The position numbers were made by a program, and so were the translations under genes. The notes below the pieces were generated by a model that saw only the letters and a program-made list of their open reading frames with translations, did not search any database and was not told where the DNA came from. This document shows positions 64,000 through 64,000 of a stretch of DNA of 64,000 bases, in pieces. Position 1 is the first letter of the stretch. Each line of letters opens with the position of its first letter. This DNA is from Bacteroidales bacterium KA00344 (GTDB taxonomy: Bacteria; Bacteroidota; Bacteroidia; Bacteroidales; Bacteroidaceae), in contig KQ959425.1 in NCBI GenBank assembly GCA_001552765.1, positions 81,350 to 145,349 on the forward strand, read 5' to 3'.

Positions 64000-64000
64000 G

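Larger units (their letters stand above)
60916..64000 (+). mobile_element. left part of an integrative conjugative element
   Basis: Tandem tyrosine recombinase genes followed by a DUF1896 gene are a usual left module of Bacteroidota conjugative transposons. The right end is outside the window. The left edge is not known: it could be at GTAATTTTGC (60915-60924), or further left. No direct repeat partner is visible because the other end is missing. Confidence 0.65.

Overview
The window looks like a chromosome segment from a Bacteroidota member of the Prevotella group. The main grounds are these. Most promoters show the Bacteroidota -7 box TAnnTTTG, several with a TTG or TTTG element about 20 bases upstream. 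The gene set includes a MurF-Alr fusion, rseC-rnfBCDGEA, a DUF4270 lipoprotein, a class II ribonucleotide reductase and BtuB-like, WG-repeat and OmpA-type envelope proteins. The TonB receptor has an N-terminal extension of the kind I associate with Prevotella. The species cannot be fixed from the sequence alone.

Layout. 1-1075: TetR regulator with a strong terminator. 1209-3559: methylmalonyl-CoA decarboxylase alpha subunit, a 49-residue small subunit and the biotin carrier, with no membrane beta subunit beside them. 3633-6245: truncated GT5-like protein, DUF4270 lipoprotein and a 42-residue basic protein. 6263-10415: UvrD/PcrA helicase, MtgA and an OmpA lipoprotein, all minus strand. 10459-13631: proS and galE. 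13929-17662: BtuB-like TonB receptor and dnaA, convergent. 17663-18863: long gene-free stretch. 18864-24137: mlaD, amidase, folB and nrdJ. 24212-28683: nitroreductase, tRNA-Ser, tRNA-Glu, a GNAT protein, an AraC protein with an AT-hook-like tail, then 1.5 kb without a gene. 28684-33314: WG protein and the minus-strand operon (PTS IIC-like protein, exported KduI, ExuT). 33462-41995: MurF-Alr and the rseC-rnf operon. 42633-53232: alpha-2-macroglobulin, DUF1573 protein, ispH and clpB. 53243-60197: remnant of a surface protein, tRNA-Phe, GH28, tatAC, then a minus-strand operon (WG protein, LtaS-like, PAP2, TrmO). 60916-64000: left part of an integrative/conjugative element, with an intact integrase, a second integrase broken by a 1-base shift, and a DUF1896 protein.

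How the genes work together. The GH28 polygalacturonase, the exported KduI-like isomerase, ExuT and the PTS IIC homologue suggest uronate or pectin use. The biotin-dependent decarboxylase and the Rnf complex are both ion-motive energy systems. The cobalamin-dependent reductase and the BtuB-like receptor suggest reliance on imported B12.

The most unusual signal is a family of composite intergenic repeats. Each has an arm with a core like GCGCAAAAAGGACWATG or GGGACYGGAATACCAT, followed 70-95 bases on by four to six contiguous, degenerate 22-base units with the core TAAGSCYTAAYSGCA. Four clear copies lie at 18171-18348 (+), 27596-27800 (-), 42228-42420 (-) and 60362-60564 (+). A weaker one lies near 50400, and possibly a cut copy at the start of the window. 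All four clear copies sit in the larger gene-free gaps.
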